From Thermodesulfobacteriota bacterium (GTDB lineage: Bacteria > Desulfobacterota > GWC2-55-46): DNA of 64,000 nt. The DNA is taken from contig CP129479.1 of assembly GCA_030583865.1 (NCBI GenBank), forward strand, positions 1,190,744-1,254,743, read 5' to 3'. Under the pieces are notes generated by a model. The model was not told the DNA's origin, ran no database searches, and was given only the letters and a program-made list of their open reading frames with translations. The translations under genes were made by a program, and so were the position numbers. Within the stretch, counting starts at the first letter, position 1. The number at the start of each line of letters is the position of its first letter. Below are positions 34,822 to 42,750 of this stretch, piece after piece.

Positions 34822-36735
34822 ATGCTCGAAAGTATCAGAAAAAGGCGGAATTCAGCCGTAATACTCGTTGCATTCGCGGCGATAATCCTCGTTTTCATAT
34901 TCTGGGGCGTAGGCCCCGGCGGAGGCGGCGGGGACTCGAACGCCGTGGCTACGGTAAACGGTGAGTCCATATCCGTAAGGGACTACATGAACCTCTATAA
35001 AAGAGAGGTCGATTATTACCGTAGCGTTTTCAAGGAACAGTTTAACGACGAGATGGAGCGCGAACTGAACCTGAAGCAGCGGTCCGTCGAGATACTGATA
35101 AACAGGATCCTCGCCGTGAAAGAGGCCAGGGTCCAGGGCATAGAGGTGTCCGAAAAGGAGGTCCAGGACACCATAAAGGCCATACCCGCCTTTAATAATA
35201 ACGGCACTTTCGACAAGGAACTTTACTTCAAGGTGCTGAACTCCAACCGCGTAAGCCCGGCGGAATTCGAAAAGAACATCGAGACCGACCTCCTGACGGC
35301 CAAGATTCGTGAAAAGATCCTGAGGGAAGTGTCCGTCACGGACGAGGAGGTCAGGGACAGGTACCTGAAGGAAAACAGGAAGATAACATTCGATTACGTG
35401 TCCGTCGACAGCGTGTCGCTCAAAAAAGGCATCGAGGTCGCAGACGAGGAGGCACTTGCCTATTACAAGCAGAACGCCTCCAGGTTCATGGTGCCCAGGA
35501 GCGTAAACGCCTTCTACGCCTTCGCCCCGTTCGCGGAATTCGCGAAGAGCGCTCCGGTCACCGCCGAGGAGGTAAGCGAGTTCTACGAAAGGAACAAGGG
35601 GCAGTTCGAGACCCCTGCCGCGGTAAAGGCCAGGCACATACTGGTAAGGCCCGAACCCGGCGTTGACACTGAAAAGGCCAGGGCGGACGCAAGGCAAAAG
35701 ATAGACGGCTTGCTCGAAAAGGTAAGGTCCGGCGGCGATTTCGCGGCCATCGCAAGGCAGAGCTCCCAGGACCCGGGGAGCGCTTCGCAGGGAGGCGACC
35801 TGGGCTGGTTCCAGAAGGGCATAATGATAAAAGAGTTCGAGGACGCCGCATTCGCGCTCGGCAAGGGCGAGGTGAGCGGGGTCGTCGAGACGGAGTTCGG
35901 CTTCCACGTCATAAAGGTCGAGGACAGGAAAGACCCTGGCCACGTGCCTCTCAAGGAAGTGGAGCCCGCCATAAGGAAGACGCTCGGCGAGAGCAAGGCG
36001 AGAAATGTGGCGAAAGAGGCCCTTGCCGGACTCGACTCAAAGATAGCCAGGGCCGGGACAGCCGAGGAGATGAGGAAGGAAGCGGCGGCCATCAAGGGCG
36101 TTAGGACCGCCGTCACCGGCTTCTTTACGGAAATGGAGCCTCCAGCGGAGCTTGCAGGCAACGAGGACCTCAGGAATACCATGCTTACCCTGCCCCCGGG
36201 GCAGGGGAGGACCGTCGATGCCGAGGACGGCGTATATCTCGTAAGGGTCCTCGAAAGGAAAGAGGCCACCGTGCCCGAGTTCAAGGACGCGGCCCCGGAG
36301 GTAAAGGACATACTCGCTACGGAGAAGGCCTTCAAGGCCGCCCGGGAAAAGGCCGTTCAGATGGTCGAGCGCCTCAAGAACGGCGAGGATTTGAAGGCGA
36401 TAGCGTCGTCCGAAAAGCTCAATGTCGAATCAACCGGCTATTTCAGCCAGCTTGACGGCTTCATGCCCAGGACGGGCATATTCACCGGGGACAAGGAAGG
36501 CCTCTTCGAGCTGAGCGAAAGCGCACCGAACTTCCCCGAGGTCCTCGTAAACGAGGGCAAGCACTATGTCCTGCGGTTCGCGGGCGCCAGGGAGGCCCCG
36601 GAGTCCGGGCTAGAGTTCAAGAAAGAAGATATACGGTCGAGGGTCCTTGCCGAGAAAGAAGAAGAGGTCCTTGGCGAGTGGCTGAACGGCCTCCGGCAGA
36701 AATCGAAGATAACCGTGAACCAGGACCTCCTTTAA
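34822..36735 (+). CDS. ppiD: Membrane-anchored periplasmic peptidyl-prolyl isomerase (PpiD/SurA-like)
   Basis: 637 residues. N-terminal membrane helix at about 12-30 (SAVILVAFAAIILVFIFWGV), a SurA_N-type chaperone region with VATVNGESISVRDYMN and LINRILAVKEARVQGI, and one parvulin domain (about 270-365) with VKARHILVRPEPG, GGDFAAIARQSSQDPGS, GGDLGWF and GFHVIKVED. PpiD helps secreted proteins fold at the Sec exit. Two ATGs are adjacent; the second (34822) is better spaced from AAGGAGG. Confidence 0.92.
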   Translation: MLESIRKRRNSAVILVAFAAIILVFIFWGVGPGGGGGDSNAVATVNGESISVRDYMNLYKREVDYYRSVFKEQFNDEMERELNLKQRSVEILINRILAVKEARVQGIEVSEKEVQDTIKAIPAFNNNGTFDKELYFKVLNSNRVSPAEFEKNIETDLLTAKIREKILREVSVTDEEVRDRYLKENRKITFDYVSVDSVSLKKGIEVADEEALAYYKQNASRFMVPRSVNAFYAFAPFAEFAKSAPVTAEEVSEFYERNKGQFETPAAVKARHILVRPEPGVDTEKARADARQKIDGLLEKVRSGGDFAAIARQSSQDPGSASQGGDLGWFQKGIMIKEFEDAAFALGKGEVSGVVETEFGFHVIKVEDRKDPGHVPLKEVEPAIRKTLGESKARNVAKEALAGLDSKIARAGTAEEMRKEAAAIKGVRTAVTGFFTEMEPPAELAGNEDLRNTMLTLPPGQGRTVDAEDGVYLVRVLERKEATVPEFKDAAPEVKDILATEKAFKAAREKAVQMVERLKNGEDLKAIASSEKLNVESTGYFSQLDGFMPRTGIFTGDKEGLFELSESAPNFPEVLVNEGKHYVLRFAGAREAPESGLEFKKEDIRSRVLAEKEEEVLGEWLNGLRQKSKITVNQDLL

Positions 36736-36748
36736 AGCCCGTTCATGA

Positions 36749-36776
36749 ACGAGAGGACCTTTCAGGGTCCTCTCGT
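36749..36776 (+). terminator. Strong hairpin between ppiD and proS
   Basis: ACGAGAGGACC / GGTCCTCTCGT, an 11-bp perfect stem, followed by CAATTT rather than a clear T-tract. It may be a weak terminator or a processing site. The proS frame happens to read through it, which is not coding. Confidence 0.5.
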
Positions 36777-36834
36777 CAATTTCCCCGGCTGCGGGCCCTG
36801 CCCTTGCACGAATCCAGATACGGAGAATAAAGAG

Positions 36835-38532
36835 ATGCGCTATTCGAGGATGCTGCTGCCTACCCTGAAGGAATCTCCGGCAGACGCCGAGGTCATAAGC
36901 CAGAAGCTCATGATACGGGCCGGGATGATAAGGAAGGTGGCCGCTGGCATTTATAACCTGCTTCCTCTCGGCCACAGGGTGGTAAAGAAGGTGGAGGCCA
37001 TAGTAAGGGAGGAGATGAACAGGGCAGGCGCCCAGGAGGTCCTGATGCCCATGGTCGTCCCCGCCGAGCTCTGGCAGGAGAGCGGCAGGTGGGAGGCTTA
37101 CGGGAAGGAGCTCTTGAGGCTCAAGGACCGGCACGAAAGAGAGTTCTGCCTGGGGCCGACGCACGAGGAGGTAATAACCGACATGGTGAGGAGGGAGGTG
37201 CGCTCATACAGGGAGCTCCCCTTGAACCTCTACCAGATTCAGGCCAAGTTCAGGGACGAGATACGCCCGAGGTTCGGGCTCATGCGGGGCCGCGAATTCA
37301 TTATGAAGGACGCGTATTCCTTCCACGCCACGCCCGAAAGCCTGGACCGGGAATACGAGAACATGCACCGCGCCTACACGAGGATATTCGAGAGGTGCGC
37401 CCTGCAGTTCAGGGCCGTCGAGGCCGAGACAGGCGCCATAGGCGGCAGGTTCTCGCACGAGTTCATGGTCCTTGCCGACAGCGGCGAGGATTCCATTGCG
37501 AGCTGCACGAGGTGCGGCTACGCCGCGAATATCGAAAGGGCCGAGGTGCGGGAGCCGCACCCTGAAAGGCCAATGGGCGAGCTTCCGATAGAGATGGTCT
37601 CAACACCCGGCATGAGGACCATAGAGGAAGTGAGCGCGTTCCTCAAGGCCGCCCCCTCTGCCATGATAAAGACGCTCATATACGAGACGGACAGGGGCAC
37701 AGTCGCGGCGCTCGTTAGGGGCGACCACCAGCTTAACGAATTCAAGTTCAGGAACGCGGCAGGGGCGGCCTGGGTGAGGCTCGCGGACGAGGCCGTCGTC
37801 GAGAGGGCCACAGGCGCGCCCGCCGGGTTCGCCGGGCCGGTCAGGCTCAAAATCCCCGTATACTCCGACCACGCCGTGAGGAGGATATTCGACGGCGTGA
37901 CAGGCGCGAACGAGAAGGACGCGCACCTCGTGCACGTGAGCGCGGCGCGGGATTTCCCCGGGGCCTCATACGCAGACATAAGGAACGCCCTGGCCGGGGA
38001 CATGTGCCCGAGGTGCGAGGGCGCGTTCGAGATACGGCGCGGGATAGAGGTGGGGCATATATTCAAGCTCGGGACCAAGTATTCGGAGGCAATGGGCGCG
38101 ACCTTCCTCGACGAGGAAGGCAAGGAGCGCCCGGCTATCATGGGCTGCTACGGCATAGGCGTAGGCAGGACCGCCGCCGCCGCCATAGAGCAGAACCATG
38201 ACGAGGCCGGGATAGTATGGCCTGGCCCGCTCGCCCCGTTCGACTGCGAGGTGCTGCCCGTTAACGTGAACGACGAGGGCACTAAAAAGACCGCGGAGGC
38301 GATATACACGCGGCTCTCCTCCGAGATGGACGTTCTCCTCGACGACAGGGACGAGAGGGCGGGGGTGAAGTTCAAGGACGCCGACCTCATAGGCATCCCC
38401 GTGCGGGTGGTCGTCGGCGAAAGGAACTTGAAGCAGGGCAAGGTGGAGCTCAAGATCAGAAAATCCGGGGAGACAAGGCTCGTCGGAATAGAGGAAGCCG
38501 CCGCCGAGGTCGGAAAGGTCCTCGGAAAGTAG
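36835..38532 (+). CDS. proS: Proline-tRNA ligase, bacterial type with editing domain
   Basis: 565 residues. Class II core with RYSRMLLPTLKESPADAE, motif 2 around QAKFRDEIRPRFGLMRGREF and motif 3 GIGVGRTAAAAIEQ. The YbaK-like insertion domain that hydrolyses Ala-tRNAPro is present (about 245-380, SAMIKTLIYETD, VRGDHQLNEFKF). The open frame goes back to 36745 through a hairpin; ATG 36835 gives the family's usual beginning. Confidence 0.97.
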   Translation: MRYSRMLLPTLKESPADAEVISQKLMIRAGMIRKVAAGIYNLLPLGHRVVKKVEAIVREEMNRAGAQEVLMPMVVPAELWQESGRWEAYGKELLRLKDRHEREFCLGPTHEEVITDMVRREVRSYRELPLNLYQIQAKFRDEIRPRFGLMRGREFIMKDAYSFHATPESLDREYENMHRAYTRIFERCALQFRAVEAETGAIGGRFSHEFMVLADSGEDSIASCTRCGYAANIERAEVREPHPERPMGELPIEMVSTPGMRTIEEVSAFLKAAPSAMIKTLIYETDRGTVAALVRGDHQLNEFKFRNAAGAAWVRLADEAVVERATGAPAGFAGPVRLKIPVYSDHAVRRIFDGVTGANEKDAHLVHVSAARDFPGASYADIRNALAGDMCPRCEGAFEIRRGIEVGHIFKLGTKYSEAMGATFLDEEGKERPAIMGCYGIGVGRTAAAAIEQNHDEAGIVWPGPLAPFDCEVLPVNVNDEGTKKTAEAIYTRLSSEMDVLLDDRDERAGVKFKDADLIGIPVRVVVGERNLKQGKVELKIRKSGETRLVGIEEAAAEVGKVLGK

Positions 38533-38546
38533 CGCGCAACTGCTTC

Positions 38547-38589
38547 AAAAGAAAAAGGCCGCTGCCATTCGCAGCGGCCTTTTTCTTTT
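38547..38589. terminator. Bidirectional terminator between proS and PEP-CTERM gene
   Basis: AAAAGAAAAAGGCCGCTG / CAGCGGCCTTTTTCTTTT with a short loop. Perfect long stem with A- and T-tracts on either side. Serves proS (+) and the convergent PEP-CTERM gene (-). Confidence 0.96.
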
Positions 38590-38605
38590 GCCGATGGTCC
38601 GGCGA

Positions 38606-39034
38606 TTACTTCGCGGACTGCCTCTTCCTTATGACTATCGCGCCCATTGCGGCTGCGAGGAGGGCCATGGTGCCGGGCTCGGGCACGGCATGGTTGTTGC
38701 CATTGTTATTCTTATCCTTTTTGTATTTCTTGCCGTGGTGCTTGCCGCCGTCGTAGTTGCCGCCGTTGCTGCTCACGGCGTTCAGGGGGCCGTTGTTCTT
38801 GCCGTTCCTGACGGGCTTGAAGTGGTTCTTGCCGCTGTTCACCTTGATGATGTTCTTGATCTTTACGATGGTCGTGTTGGTGGCGCTTGCGGCTGCGACG
38901 TTGGTGTTGGTGTTGCCGCCGTTTCCGAAAGGGGGGCCGCCGTTACCGTTATTCGGTACGCTTGCGGAGCTTACGGCAGGGACAAGGGCGAGGCATCCGA
39001 CGAGTACGGCTGCGGAAAGCAGGCTTCTTTTCAT
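38606..39034 (-). CDS. Small PEP-CTERM surface/exported protein, Asn/Gly-rich
   Basis: 142 residues. Signal peptide (MKRSLLSAAVLVGCLALVPAVSSA), an Asn/Gly/Lys-rich low-complexity middle (about 26-115), and a C-terminal PEP-CTERM sorting signal: VPEPGTMALL at about 117-126, a hydrophobic helix, then the basic RKRQSAK. Exosortase/EpsH enzymes cut such signals, and the proteins go to exopolysaccharide-rich surfaces. No exosortase is in this window. AGGAGG precedes ATG 39034, and a textbook sigma-54 promoter lies about 40 bases upstream, so RpoN should control it. Confidence 0.88.
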   Translation of the reverse strand: MKRSLLSAAVLVGCLALVPAVSSASVPNNGNGGPPFGNGGNTNTNVAAASATNTTIVKIKNIIKVNSGKNHFKPVRNGKNNGPLNAVSSNGGNYDGGKHHGKKYKKDKNNNGNNHAVPEPGTMALLAAAMGAIVIRKRQSAK

Positions 39035-39073
39035 TGCAGTTCCTCCTGTGATTTTTTTGATTCCCTTTTACTT

Positions 39074-39090
39074 AGCAAGAGCCGTGCCAG
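39074..39090 (-). promoter_or_regulatory. Sigma-54 (RpoN) promoter of the PEP-CTERM gene
   Basis: On the minus strand CTGGCACGGCTCTTGCTA: TGGCACG (-24), four bases, TTGCT (-12), matching the consensus YTGGCACGrNNNTTGCW at nearly every position. Just upstream an inverted repeat ATTGCC-N9-GGCAAT could bind a regulator. Located 40 bases before the start codon. Confidence 0.88.
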
Positions 39091-39268
39091 CCGGTATTGC
39101 CAGTATTTCGGGCAATTTTCGGATGCGCCGCGTCCTTCGGAGTAAAATGATTTTACAGCCCGGGCCGGCCTTTTCGCGTAAGCGCATGTTTTTTCTGGCT
39201 AGCGGGCCTGCAGTTTTTTTTACGCCGCTGAAGGCCTGGAGTCATGCGCATTTTTTTTGCACGTTCAT

Positions 39269-39296
39269 TTGACAACCGGGTTTTTTGAGCTATTCT
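39269..39296 (+). promoter_or_regulatory. Sigma-70 promoter of DUF3015 gene 1
   Basis: Perfect TTGACA at 39269-39274, 16-base spacer, TATTCT at 39291-39296. The leader is about 25 bases with CTGGAGG before ATG 39327. Upstream (39097-39268) I see several T-tracts and nothing coding. Confidence 0.75.
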
Positions 39297-39326
39297 CTTT
39301 TGAAAAACAACTCTGGAGGTGCTGGC

Positions 39327-39797
39327 ATGAAAAGGCTTACCATATCGGGATGCGCCCTTGCCTTATTTATGGGGTTCGCGGCGCTTCCAGCCGGGGCGCA
39401 GACCTTTGACCAGAACGTGGGCTGCGGCCTCGGGAGCGTGCTGATGAAGGAGAGGGACGCCACGCTCTTTCAGGTGCTCGCAATAACGACGAACGGGATA
39501 CTCTTCAACCAGACCATCGGCATCACCTTCGGCGTCTTCGGGTGCCAGCAGCCGGCCGTATTCGTAGAAAACGAGAAGCTCAAGACCTTCGTCGCCGCCA
39601 ACATGGACTCTCTCGCCCAGGACATGGCCGCCGGGAACGGGGAGTCCCTCGCGACGGTCGCCGAGCTCATGGGCGTGCCCGCGGAGAAGAGGTCGGAGTT
39701 CTATGCCTCGCTCCAGTCGAACTTCAGGGAGATATACACGTCAGGGGGCGTGCAGTCCGCTGACGTGATAGAAAACATCTCGGAGACCTCGCTTTAG
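39327..39797 (+). CDS. DUF3015-family exported protein 1
   Basis: 156 residues. Signal peptide (MKRLTISGCALALFMGFAALPAGA), then the DUF3015 pattern: NVGCGLGSVLMKE, FQVLAITTNGILFNQTIGIT, FGCQQPAVFVENEKLKTFV, ANMDSLAQDMAAGNGESL. Two conserved Cys (in VGCGLG and FGCQQP) could form a disulfide. The function is unknown. The frame is open from 39285, but ATG 39327 has CTGGAGG upstream. It is flanked by its own promoter and terminator. Confidence 0.85.
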   Translation: MKRLTISGCALALFMGFAALPAGAQTFDQNVGCGLGSVLMKERDATLFQVLAITTNGILFNQTIGITFGVFGCQQPAVFVENEKLKTFVAANMDSLAQDMAAGNGESLATVAELMGVPAEKRSEFYASLQSNFREIYTSGGVQSADVIENISETSL

Positions 39798-39829
39798 CTG
39801 GACTCCGGCCCAAACCGTGTCGTCCCGGC

Positions 39830-39866
39830 AGGCCATGCGGCCCTTCTGCGGCCGCATGGCCTTTCA
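39830..39866 (+). terminator. Intrinsic terminator of DUF3015 gene 1
   Basis: AGGCCATGCGGCC / GGCCGCATGGCCT, a 13-bp perfect stem with a 7-base loop, followed by TTCAAATTTG. Confidence 0.85.
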
Positions 39867-39920
39867 AATTTGTCAGTGACTTTGGTGTTTAATCTCTCCG
39901 CGTCCATTTAAATATTTCGT

Positions 39921-39947
39921 TTGACATCCAGGGGCATTAGTTATAAA
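39921..39947 (+). promoter_or_regulatory. Promoter of DUF3015 gene 2
   Basis: TTGACA at 39921-39926 and TATAAA at 39942-39947. The spacer is 15 bases, slightly short. Confidence 0.6.
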
Positions 39948-39974
39948 AGAAGAAAAACTCTCAGGAGGCCCTGG

Positions 39975-40460
39975 ATGAAAAGACTCGCTGGTTTTGGTTC
40001 CGCGCTTCTCCTTGCGGGGGCGTTCATGCTCCCGTCAAGCGCCGCTGCCCAGTCGTACGATACCAATGTGGGGTGCGGCCTCGGCAACATGCTCTTCAAG
40101 GAAATCGGCCAGGACAAGACGCTCTTCCAGATACTCGCTGTCACCACGAACGGTTTTTTCTTCAACCAGACCTTCGGGATCACCTCCGGAACCCTCGGGT
40201 GCGCGCAGCCTTCGATGATAGTCGAGAACGAGAAGGTCCTGAGGTTCGTCGCCGACAACATGGACACCCTCGCGCAGGACATCGCCGTGGGGAACGGCGA
40301 GGCGCTCTCAACCCTTGCCGAGCTCATGGAAATACCGGCCGAGCAGAGGCCCGTGTTCTTCTCGAAGCTCCAGGAGAACTTCAACGGCATCTACAGCTCC
40401 TCCGCTGTGGAGTCGGCTGACGTGATCGAGGGCATCTACAAGATTGCTTCCAACTCGTAG
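39975..40460 (+). CDS. DUF3015-family exported protein 2
   Basis: 161 residues, a paralogue of the preceding gene with the same layout: signal peptide (MKRLAGFGSALLLAGAFMLPSSAAA), NVGCGLGNMLFKE, FQILAVTTNGFFFNQTFGIT, LGCAQPSMIVENEKVLRFV, DNMDTLAQDIAVGNGEAL. Local tandem duplication followed by divergence is the simplest history. AGGAGG lies six bases before ATG 39975. A strong terminator follows, yet the Lnb-like gene starts inside it. Function unknown; probably periplasmic or outer-surface. Confidence 0.85.
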   Translation: MKRLAGFGSALLLAGAFMLPSSAAAQSYDTNVGCGLGNMLFKEIGQDKTLFQILAVTTNGFFFNQTFGITSGTLGCAQPSMIVENEKVLRFVADNMDTLAQDIAVGNGEALSTLAELMEIPAEQRPVFFSKLQENFNGIYSSSAVESADVIEGIYKIASNS

Positions 40461-40469
40461 CCCATATTC

Positions 40470-40523
40470 AAAAGAGAGTCCAGGGCCATGCCGGCCTTCC
40501 TTGCCGGCATGGCCTCTCTTTTT
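40470..40523 (+). terminator. Terminator hairpin overlapping the start of the next gene
   Basis: GGCCATGCCGGC (40484-40495) pairs with GCCGGCATGGCC (40503-40514), then TCTCTTTTT. AAAAGAGAG at 40470 also pairs with CTCTCTTTT. The TTG at 40501, the likeliest start of the Lnb-like gene, lies at the loop. Confidence 0.85.
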
Positions 40524-42399
40524 ATTGGCCCTCGCCTTTTTCGCGCTCCTGCCCCGGGAGGCGGCATCTTCCGACGCAGGGTACGCCGAAGCGCTCGCGG
40601 AAAGGGCCGTATCTAAGGGCCTCCATGACAGGCGCGAATGGCATGTGCTCCTTCATTACAGGCCCGCGCTCCTTGGCCGCTACACGAGCCTGGTCGACGA
40701 CCCCGCCTTTTTCAACTCGCCTTCCGGAAAGAACGACCCCCGGGAAGAGCTCATTGAGACTATAAAGGCGTTCTTCAGGGCCGACCCTGACGGGGACGCC
40801 CACCCACAGTGCAGGTTCATAGCCAGGTACCGGTGGCTGTCGAACGAGCTCTCGATCGACAGCTCGAAGCTCCCCGCGCCGGAGTGCAAGGGGTATGGCG
40901 AGCTCATGCAGAACATGAACCCCCGTTCGGCGGTTCTCGTATTCCCGGTATCGCACATCAACAGCCCTGCATCGATGTTCGGGCACACGCTCCTCCGTAT
41001 CGATTCCGACAGGGAATCGACCATGTTCTCCTTCGCCGTCAACTACTCGGCGGTAACGCCGGAGACGAGCGGCATCCTTTTCGCCGTGAAGGGGCTTACA
41101 GGCGCATACAAGGGGTACTTCGGCGTGCTCCCCTATTACGAGAAGATAAAGGAGTACAGCTTCCTCGAGAACAGGGACATGTGGGAGTACAGGCTGGACT
41201 TCAGCCCGGAAGAGGTCGAGAGGATGCTACTACACCTCTGGGAGCTCAAGGACATATATTCGGATTACTATTTTTTCGACGAGAACTGCTCCTATAACCT
41301 GCTCCTTGCGCTCGAAGCGGCAAGGCCTGAAACCGACCTCCTTGAGCTACTGCCGCCCTGGGTGATCCCGATGGACACGGTAAGGGCCATAAAGAAGACA
41401 GGCATGAGCTCTGGCGAGGCCCAGTACAGGCCTTCAAGGGCGTCGAGGATAAGACACATAGAGGGGCTATTGGACAAGGGCCTACGCGCCTCCGCGCTGG
41501 ACCTCGCTTCCGGCGCGCTCGATCCCAATGATCTCGCCCGCGACGGGGCCATCCCGAGGGAGAAGAGGGCGATGGCCCTGGACCTCGCCTCGGAGTACGT
41601 CCAGTACAGGTATGCGAAGAGGAAGCTCCCCAAGGAGGAATACACGTCGAGGTACATAGGCGTCCTCGGCGCAAGGAGCACGCTCGGGCTCGTACCGCCT
41701 TATGATATAAGCGCCCCGGCCCCTCCGGACGACGGCCACGGCCCGGCAAGGCTCTCCATAGGGGCCGGATTCCGTGACAAGAGAGAGTTCGCTTCGATAA
41801 AGCTCAGGCCGGCGAACCACGCCCTCATGGACCCGCAGGAGGGGTATCTGCCCGGAGCCGCCATAACCTTTCTTGAAGGCGAGGCAAGGTACGACTTCGA
41901 CGGAAGGGGGCTTCAAGCGGAAAGGCTCACGCTTCTGGAGATAGTATCAATTTCGCCCAGGGACAGGTTTTTTAAGCCAGTCTCATGGCGGGTTTCCGCG
42001 GACGTCCTCCGTAAGGAGGATACCGGGCGGGACGAGCGGAGGACAATATCCGGCCTCTCCGCCGGAATGGGGTTAAGCTACGGCTCATGGCCGGGCGCGC
42101 TCGCATACGCTTTCGCCGGGCCTGAGGCCAAGGCCGGACGAAGGCTCGACAAGGGGTACGCGCTCGGCGCGGGCGTGAAGGCTGGCGTGGTCGGAAGTAT
42201 CACGGAGAGGTGGAAGGCGCAGCTCGAATTCACTGCCCTGGCCTTCGGCCCGGGCGACAGGCACGACATACTCGCCGTAGAGTTCAATCAGACCTTCACG
42301 ACAGGAAAAGAGAGCGCCTTGATGCTGAACCTTAAGAGGGAGGACTTTGACGGCTTTTACTCGACGGAGGCGGTTTTGTATTGGAACCGTTATTATTAA
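40501..42399 (+). CDS. Lnb N-terminal (DUF4105) domain protein with putative C-terminal beta-barrel
   Basis: About 632 residues from TTG 40501 (TTG 40525 is the alternative; the start is poorly defined). Hydrophobic signal region (LFLLALAFFALLP). The DUF4105/Lnb domain spans roughly 90-330 with SHINSPASMFGHTLLRID (His162) and FFDENCSYNLLLAL (Cys263), the likely catalytic pair of this cysteine-hydrolase-like family. The last 230 residues alternate polar and hydrophobic with aromatic ends (ALMLNLKREDFDG, final YWNRYY), as expected of an outer-membrane barrel. Lnb of Gram-positives shifts an acyl chain on lipoproteins; whether this one does is unknown. It follows two DUF3015 genes. Confidence 0.8.
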   Translation: MPAWPLFLLALAFFALLPREAASSDAGYAEALAERAVSKGLHDRREWHVLLHYRPALLGRYTSLVDDPAFFNSPSGKNDPREELIETIKAFFRADPDGDAHPQCRFIARYRWLSNELSIDSSKLPAPECKGYGELMQNMNPRSAVLVFPVSHINSPASMFGHTLLRIDSDRESTMFSFAVNYSAVTPETSGILFAVKGLTGAYKGYFGVLPYYEKIKEYSFLENRDMWEYRLDFSPEEVERMLLHLWELKDIYSDYYFFDENCSYNLLLALEAARPETDLLELLPPWVIPMDTVRAIKKTGMSSGEAQYRPSRASRIRHIEGLLDKGLRASALDLASGALDPNDLARDGAIPREKRAMALDLASEYVQYRYAKRKLPKEEYTSRYIGVLGARSTLGLVPPYDISAPAPPDDGHGPARLSIGAGFRDKREFASIKLRPANHALMDPQEGYLPGAAITFLEGEARYDFDGRGLQAERLTLLEIVSISPRDRFFKPVSWRVSADVLRKEDTGRDERRTISGLSAGMGLSYGSWPGALAYAFAGPEAKAGRRLDKGYALGAGVKAGVVGSITERWKAQLEFTALAFGPGDRHDILAVEFNQTFTTGKESALMLNLKREDFDGFYSTEAVLYWNRYY

Positions 42400-42410
42400 T
42401 GGCAATCACT

Positions 42411-42468
42411 TTTTTATTCCCGGCCTTCCGGGAAAAGCGGGAAAAATCTCTAATTTTTAGAGGTTGCC
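42411..42468. repeat. Family B palindromic repeat, copy 2
   Basis: GGCAATCACTTTTTTATTCCCGGCCTTCCGG at the left is degenerate at its very end; the right arm CTAATTTTTAGAGGTTGCC is intact. Short version of the family, directly after the Lnb-like gene. Confidence 0.7.
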
Positions 42469-42547
42469 TAATGTCTCACAATGGGACTTGAAACACCCCT
42501 CAGGCAAAAAAAAAAAATTCAGTGCGTATTGAGCATTAAAATGCATT

Positions 42548-42669
42548 CGTCTTCAAAATTGGACACTCCGGCGTACCATAAAAGTATGCCTCGTTCCTCA
42601 CTTTTCGACTCCTTGCATCCTGGGCTTTTTGGCAGCCTGAATGTGATTTTGAGTTTTTCAACAGCCTGA
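42548..42669. repeat. Family A repeat, copy 2 (left end lost)
   Basis: Begins with TCTTCAAAATTGGACACTCC, continues GGCGTACCATAAAAGTATGCC, CGTTCCTCACTTTTCGACTCC, and ends GGCAGCCTG at 42639 with the extra tail TTTTCAACAGCCTG to about 42668. Between the two repeats lies a run of 12 A (42506-42517). The whole 42400-42750 gap holds no gene. Confidence 0.75.
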
Positions 42670-42713
42670 TAATCCGGCCCTTCCGTTTTTCCCCTTCCTA
42701 ATCATGTTTAGGG

Positions 42714-42719
42714 TATAAT
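42714..42719 (+). promoter_or_regulatory. -10 element of the sthA-like gene
   Basis: A perfect TATAAT at 42714-42719. The -35 position (about 42691) is C-rich and weak, so an activator may be needed. Confidence 0.4.
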
Positions 42720-42750
42720 CAACTGAAATCAAATGGCAGGGGTGCGCTTC

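Noticed and set aside
42506-42517. Run of 12 A as a slippery or phase-variable tract
   Set aside because: It lies between two repeats far from any start codon or promoter, so no effect is likely.
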